Shown piece after piece: positions 59,028 through 64,000 of a stretch of 64,000 bases of DNA (the stretch's first letter is position 1; each line of letters starts with the position of its first letter). The notes under the pieces are model-generated. The model had not been told where the DNA came from. It did no database searches and saw only the letters and a list, made by a program, of their open reading frames with translations. A program made the position numbers and the translations under genes. Origin of the DNA: Rhodocyclaceae bacterium (GTDB lineage Bacteria > Pseudomonadota > Gammaproteobacteria > Burkholderiales > Rhodocyclaceae); the NCBI GenBank assembly GCA_006218025.1, contig VBWA01000004.1:62001-126000 (forward strand), in the 5' to 3' direction.

Positions 59028-61406
59028 TTATCCGCGCAAAGACGCATTGAAGTCGCGACGAGCGACTGCCAGCAGATTGGCGATCACCGCCTCGACTTCG
59101 GCATCCTCGAGAGTACGTTGAGTATCTTGTATAACTATACGAAAGGCAAGGCTCTTTTCGTTTTCGCCGAGCCCCTTTCCCTGATATACGTCGAACAGCG
59201 CAACATCGCGCACGATTACCGGGGCCGCAGCGCGAAGAGCCGTCAACAAGGGGGTCAGGGGCTGGCTTTGAGCCACCACCAGGGCCAGATCGCGGATCAC
59301 GGCCGGGAACCGTGAAACCTCATCATAGCGAGGGAATGGCGTCGCCAGCAGGGCCGCCAATTCCAGTTCGAAAACCACCGGAGCGGTACCCAGTTCGTAC
59401 TTTTGCACCCAGCCCGGATGCAGTTCGCCAAGAATGCCCACCGCTTGGCCATCCAGGCTGACAGTTGCACAACGGCCCGGATGCAGGGCCGGATGCCCGG
59501 CCTTGATGAATTCGAGGCGGCGCGGGGCGAACAAGGCCTCGACATCGGCTTTGATATCGTAGAAATCCACCCGGACGGTCGGTGCGCCCCATTGTTCGGG
59601 CAAGGCCGAGCCGGAGGCGAGACCCGTCAGGCGCAGGGGCTGGGCAAATCCACCAACCGGACCTGCGCCTGGATCTCTATGGAAGCAACGGCCCAGTTCG
59701 AAGATGCGGACCCGCTCCGTTTGCCGCTTGCGATTGGCGCCCAGGATCCCGACCAGGCCGCCGATCAGCGAGGAACGCATGACGCCCATCTGGCTGGCGA
59801 TGGGGTTGGCAAGCACGATGGGAGCGGCGTTGGCGGCGAAATCCGCTTCCCAGGCGGCCTCGACAAAACTGAAGGCCACCACTTCGTGATAGTCGCGCTC
59901 GGCCACCATGCGGCGCAAACTCATCGGCGTGCGGTTCGATTCCGTGGCCGGCATCATCGTCATGCTTGCCACGGGCGGCTGCGAAGGAATGTTGTCGTAG
60001 CCGTGGATGCGGGCGATTTCCTCGATCAGGTCTTCCTCGATTTCAATGTCGAAGCGAAAGGACGGTGGCGTAACGAGAAAATCGTCATTCTGCCGTTCCA
60101 CCATCAGACCCAAGCCTTTAAGCATGCCTTCGATGCGCTCCGCGCCGAGGCTGATGCCCAGCACTCTGGCGGCACGCGCCGTGCGGAGACGCACCGGCTT
60201 GCGCGATGGCAGATGTGCGGCGGAAACCGCTTCCGTCACCGGACCCGACTGGCCGCCGCAGGTCTCGAGGATCAGCTGCGTCGCACGCTCGATGGCCTTG
60301 CGCTGCAGTTCGAAATCGACGCCACGCTCGTAACGGTGCGAAGCGTCCGAGCTGAAGCCCAGCGCCCGGGCCTTGCCGGCGATTGCGGTGGGCGGGAAAA
60401 AGGCGCTTTCGAGGAACAGGTCGCGGGTCGAATCATTGATGCCCGAGTGCTCGCCGCCCATGACGCCGGCCATCGCCAGAGGCTTTTCGTCGTCGGCGAT
60501 CAATGCGGTGTCCGCCGACGGCGTCACGGTCTGTTCGTTCAACAGCAGCAGTTGCTCGCCGGGTTTGGGCTGGCGCACATGGATCGCACCGGAGAGTTCG
60601 GCATCGTCGAAGGCGTGGAGCGGCTGGCCGAGTTCGAGCATCACGTAGTTGGTGACGTCGACCAGGAAGGAAATCGAGCGGATGCCACTGCGTTCGATGC
60701 GCCGCTTCATCCATTCCGGCGTCGCGGCGCGGGCGTTGACGCCGCGGATAATGCGGCCGCAGTAGCGCGAGCACGAAGCGGGGGCATCCAGTACGACCTG
60801 GCGCGTGTCGGCAACCACCGCCTCGACCGGCTTGACCTCTGGCTCCAGGAGCCGCGCACCGGTCAGGGCCGAGAGTTCGCGCGCAATGCCGAGCAGCGAG
60901 AGACAGTCCGCACGGTTCGGCGTGAGCTTGAGGGTGATCAGGTGATCGTCGAGGTCCAGATGGCGGCGGATGTCCTCGCCGACTGTCGCGTCGGCGGCCA
61001 GCGGCAGCAGGCCGCCATGATCGTCGGACAGGCCGAGTTCGCGCGCCGAGCAAAGCATGCCGGAACTCTCGATGCCGCGCACCTTGGCCTTTCTGATCTC
61101 GATGCCCGGCAGCCTGGCGCCGACCCGTGCGCACGGCACCTTCATCCCTGCGGCGACATTCGGTGCACCGCATACGATCTGCAACGGACTGGCTTCGCCG
61201 ACATCGACTGAGCAGAGCTTGAGCTTGTCGGCATCGGGGTGCTTTTCGACGCTGAGCACTTCGGCGACGACGACGTTCGAAAAGTCGGCGCCGGCGGGAC
61301 GGCGTTCCTCGACTTCGAGGCCTGCCATTGTCAGTACATGGCAGAGTTCCTCGCTCGAAAGGGAAGGATTGCAGAGGCTGCGCAGCCAGGATTCGGAGAA
61401 TTGCAT
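59028..61406 (-). CDS. pheT: Phenylalanyl-tRNA synthetase beta subunit
   Basis: Encodes 792 residues with the N-terminal tRNA-binding domain ([21 protein letters not shown]), B3/B4 editing region and C-terminal FDX-ACB anticodon domain. It works with PheS to charge tRNA-Phe. A copy of the dispersed repeat lies in the N-terminal part, read RRPAGADFS, without lengthening the protein. It overlaps little with pheS (3-base gap). Confidence 0.97.
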   Translation of the reverse strand: MQFSESWLRSLCNPSLSSEELCHVLTMAGLEVEERRPAGADFSNVVVAEVLSVEKHPDADKLKLCSVDVGEASPLQIVCGAPNVAAGMKVPCARVGARLPGIEIRKAKVRGIESSGMLCSARELGLSDDHGGLLPLAADATVGEDIRRHLDLDDHLITLKLTPNRADCLSLLGIARELSALTGARLLEPEVKPVEAVVADTRQVVLDAPASCSRYCGRIIRGVNARAATPEWMKRRIERSGIRSISFLVDVTNYVMLELGQPLHAFDDAELSGAIHVRQPKPGEQLLLLNEQTVTPSADTALIADDEKPLAMAGVMGGEHSGINDSTRDLFLESAFFPPTAIAGKARALGFSSDASHRYERGVDFELQRKAIERATQLILETCGGQSGPVTEAVSAAHLPSRKPVRLRTARAARVLGISLGAERIEGMLKGLGLMVERQNDDFLVTPPSFRFDIEIEEDLIEEIARIHGYDNIPSQPPVASMTMMPATESNRTPMSLRRMVAERDYHEVVAFSFVEAAWEADFAANAAPIVLANPIASQMGVMRSSLIGGLVGILGANRKRQTERVRIFELGRCFHRDPGAGPVGGFAQPLRLTGLASGSALPEQWGAPTVRVDFYDIKADVEALFAPRRLEFIKAGHPALHPGRCATVSLDGQAVGILGELHPGWVQKYELGTAPVVFELELAALLATPFPRYDEVSRFPAVIRDLALVVAQSQPLTPLLTALRAAAPVIVRDVALFDVYQGKGLGENEKSLAFRIVIQDTQRTLEDAEVEAVIANLLAVARRDFNASLRG
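61279..61304 (+). repeat. Dispersed bipartite repeat inside pheT (one change)
   Basis: GAAAAGTCGGCGCCGG-CGGG-ACGGCG on the plus strand, with one base changed in the left arm. It is read in the pheT frame in a different register (RRPAGADFS) from the helicase and mnmC copies. Confidence 0.85.
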
Positions 61407-61409
61407 GGA

Positions 61410-62459
<1,050 letters not shown>

Positions 62460-62480
62460 TCAGAACAAAATGACAGCAAT

Positions 62481-62513
62481 AAAAAAGGAGACCCCCAACA
62501 GCCCTGGGCCTCC
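62481..62513 (-). terminator. Terminator between rplT and pheS
   Basis: On the minus strand GGAGGCCC and GGGTCTCC pair with one G-T pair, followed by TTTTTTATT. It separates the ribosomal-protein genes from pheST and could attenuate the latter. Confidence 0.8.
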
Positions 62514-62533
62514 TTCTCCGGTTACAGCCAGCC

Positions 62534-62893
62534 TCAGGCCGTCAGCTTTGCCTTGGCCTGTTCGGCCAGGGCGGCGAATGCCGGCTTGTCGAACACGGCG
62601 AGGTCGGCCAGCACCTTGCGATCAACCTCGATCGAGGCCTTCTTCAGGCCGTTCATGAAGGTGCTGTACTTCATGCCCAGTTCGCGGGCCGCCGCATTGA
62701 TACGGGCGATCCACAGAACACGGAACTGACGCTTGCGCTGACGACGGTCGCGGTAGGCGTATTGGCCGGCCTTCATCACCGCTTCCTTGGCGATGCGGTA
62801 GACCTTGCTGCGACGGCCGCGATAACCCTTGGCCAGGTCGAGAACCTTCTTGTGGCGCGCGCGCGCCGTTACACCACGTTTTACTCTTGGCAT
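62534..62893 (-). CDS. rplT: 50S ribosomal protein L20
   Basis: Encodes 119 residues. It starts [20 protein letters not shown], with [17 protein letters not shown], all L20. It binds 23S rRNA early in assembly and in many bacteria represses its own operon. Confidence 0.98.
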   Translation of the reverse strand: MPRVKRGVTARARHKKVLDLAKGYRGRRSKVYRIAKEAVMKAGQYAYRDRRQRKRQFRVLWIARINAAARELGMKYSTFMNGLKKASIEVDRKVLADLAVFDKPAFAALAEQAKAKLTA

Positions 62894-62904
62894 GGCGTCT
62901 CTCC

Positions 62905-63102
62905 TTAACCGTTGGGCAGCATGGCGCGGACCGACTTCGCGTCGGATGCATGCACAGTGTGCACGCCGCGCAACTGGCGCTTGCTCTTGGTGGTTTTCTT
63001 TGTCAGGATGTGGCGCTTGAACGCACTCCCGCGCTTGATGCCGCCGGAAGCGCGCACGACAAAGCGCTTCTTGGCACCGCTCTTGGTCTTCATCTTCGGC
63101 AT
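62905..63102 (-). CDS. rpmI: 50S ribosomal protein L35
   Basis: Encodes 65 residues starting [14 protein letters not shown] with the basic KRHILTKK region of L35. It is between infC and rplT. Confidence 0.97.
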   Translation of the reverse strand: MPKMKTKSGAKKRFVVRASGGIKRGSAFKRHILTKKTTKSKRQLRGVHTVHASDAKSVRAMLPNG

Positions 63103-63215
63103 CGAAGATCTCCCTATTACATGGCTGCCAGGTGTTTCCCGCCTCGGGAATGCTTGGTGACCTGCAACCACTTCTTGTTTCCGCATGCCGGGCATGCGGA
63201 ACAAATTCTAAATAC

Positions 63216-63743
63216 TCAGTGCGGCTTTTTCTTCGAAGCCGCCAGCACCATGATGAGCTGACGTCCTTCCATTTTCGGCCACTGCTCGACCATCGCCTGC
63301 TGCTCGAGATCCAGCTTGATTCGCTCCAGCATGCGCATCCCGATTTCCTGGTGCGCCATTTCACGTCCACGAAAACGCAAGGTAATTTTTGCCTTGTCAC
63401 CTTCGCTCAGAAACTTGATCACGTTGCGCAGCTTGATCTGATAATCGTTCTCGTCCGTACCCGGGCGAAACTTGACTTCCTTCACCACCACCTGCTTCTG
63501 CTTCAGCTTGGCCTCGTGCTGGCGCTTTGCCTCTTGATACTTGAACTTGCCGATGTCCATGATCTTGCAGACAGGCGGCACAGCCGTTGGAGCGATTTCC
63601 ACCAGATCCACACCGGCTTCTTCAGCCAGCGCCAGCGCCTGACGAATCGGGACGATGCCCAGTTGTTCTCCGTCTTCCCCGACCAGTCGAACCTCGGGGG
63701 TGGTGATCTCTTCGTTGAGACGCTGCGATTTATCCTGAGCGAT
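63216..63743 (-). CDS. infC: Translation initiation factor IF-3 (ATC start)
   Basis: Encodes 175 residues. The frame opens with ATC at 63743, followed by [19 protein letters not shown], which matches the IF-3 N-domain; TGA lies in frame just two codons upstream, so no ATG/GTG start can precede it. GGAG is 9 bases upstream. IF-3 discriminates against rare start codons, so this start makes infC self-limiting, as with AUU in E. coli. Further motifs: [19 protein letters not shown] and [13 protein letters not shown]. Confidence 0.96.
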   Translation of the reverse strand: MAQDKSQRLNEEITTPEVRLVGEDGEQLGIVPIRQALALAEEAGVDLVEIAPTAVPPVCKIMDIGKFKYQEAKRQHEAKLKQKQVVVKEVKFRPGTDENDYQIKLRNVIKFLSEGDKAKITLRFRGREMAHQEIGMRMLERIKLDLEQQAMVEQWPKMEGRQLIMVLAASKKKPH

Positions 63744-63770
63744 GGTTCAAATCTCCAAAAAATTCAAAAA

Positions 63771-64000
63771 TCAGACCGCGACGCTTCTGTTGCATTGTTC
63801 ATGCAGCAGACGTTCGATCAAGGCCTGGGGGGACATCTGCCCGAGATCCTGATTGCCGCGGGCACGTAAAGCGACCAACCCAGCGGCCTTTTCCTTGTCG
63901 CCAACGACAACGATGTAAGGCCGCTTCAACAAGCTATGTTCGCGTATTTTATAGTTTATTTTCTCTCCGCGCAAATCGCTCTCGACGCGCAGGCCGGCTT
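63771..64000 (-). CDS. thrS: Threonyl-tRNA synthetase, C-terminal part (cut by window edge)
   Basis: The last ~76 residues are present: [40 protein letters not shown], the anticodon-binding domain of ThrS. The 5' part lies beyond position 64000. It precedes infC in the usual order. Confidence 0.94.
   Translation of the reverse strand, partial: AGLRVESDLRGEKINYKIREHSLLKRPYIVVVGDKEKAAGLVALRARGNQDLGQMSPQALIERLLHEQCNRSVAV

Overview
The window is a continuous piece of a GC-rich betaproteobacterial chromosome. Several gene orders point there: pyrG-kdsA-eno-ftsB, surE-pcm-nlpD-rpoS, dapA-bamC-metallo-hydrolase, and thrS-infC-rpmI-rplT-pheS-pheT-ihfA-merR. The gene content (FadL-type outer-membrane protein, acyl-CoA ligase, enoyl-CoA hydratase, a PAPS-making module) and protein style suggest the Rhodocyclales or neighbouring Sulfuritalea/Sterolibacterium-type lineages. 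That placement is an inference; no rRNA marker is present. No insertion sequence, prophage or CRISPR array is visible.

Layout. Positions 1-7.7 kb are mostly envelope genes: a lipoprotein with a FadL-like channel, an OprB-type porin, an OmpR/EnvZ-type two-component pair divergent from a MipA/OmpV protein, and a small membrane protein. Positions 7.8-12.6 kb form an accessory-looking, co-directional block: a sulfotransferase and an APS kinase lie between two paralogous small secreted Gly-rich proteins, followed by a TetR-like protein without its DNA-binding domain, a cytochrome c'-type protein and a patatin-like lipoprotein. Positions 12.8-19.1 kb carry exporters, an rRNA methyltransferase, a thioredoxin-like protein, a DEAD-box helicase and a gamma-carbonic-anhydrase-like protein. 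Positions 19.1-34.8 kb are core metabolism and translation: ftsB, eno, kdsA, pyrG, prfB with its programmed frameshift, lysS, mnmC, gltX, tRNA-Val and lysC. Positions 35-41.6 kb hold a small HTH regulator with its own likely operator, a radical SAM protein divergent from queD, an acyl-CoA ligase/GST/enoyl-CoA hydratase group, tRNA-Ser and a Bax-inhibitor-1 family protein. Positions 41.7-57.5 kb carry rlmD, bamC, dapA, a MoxR/DUF58/transglutaminase operon, mltB, and rpoS-nlpD-pcm-surE. The right end is the ihfA/pheTS/ribosomal-protein/infC/thrS cluster, preceded by a damaged tRNA-Pro.

The most unusual signal is a dispersed, bipartite 22-base repeat: AGTCGGCGCTGG, four variable bases, then ACGGCG. 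It occurs nine times in 64 kb in both orientations, with two degraded relatives. Three copies lie just after stop codons, one lies in the queD promoter region, and five are translated in frame, mostly in linkers or loops. No feature class I know accounts for it. An uptake-signal-like sequence, a mobile mini-repeat or a protein/RNA recognition site are all open possibilities.

Other points worth a look are the sulfotransferase/APS-kinase module flanked by duplicated genes, a perfect 20-base palindrome carrying TATAAT immediately before a possible leaderless 11-codon leader ORF, a tRNA-Pro that has lost its 5' acceptor strand, and an M48-type lipoprotein whose HExxH motif is broken.
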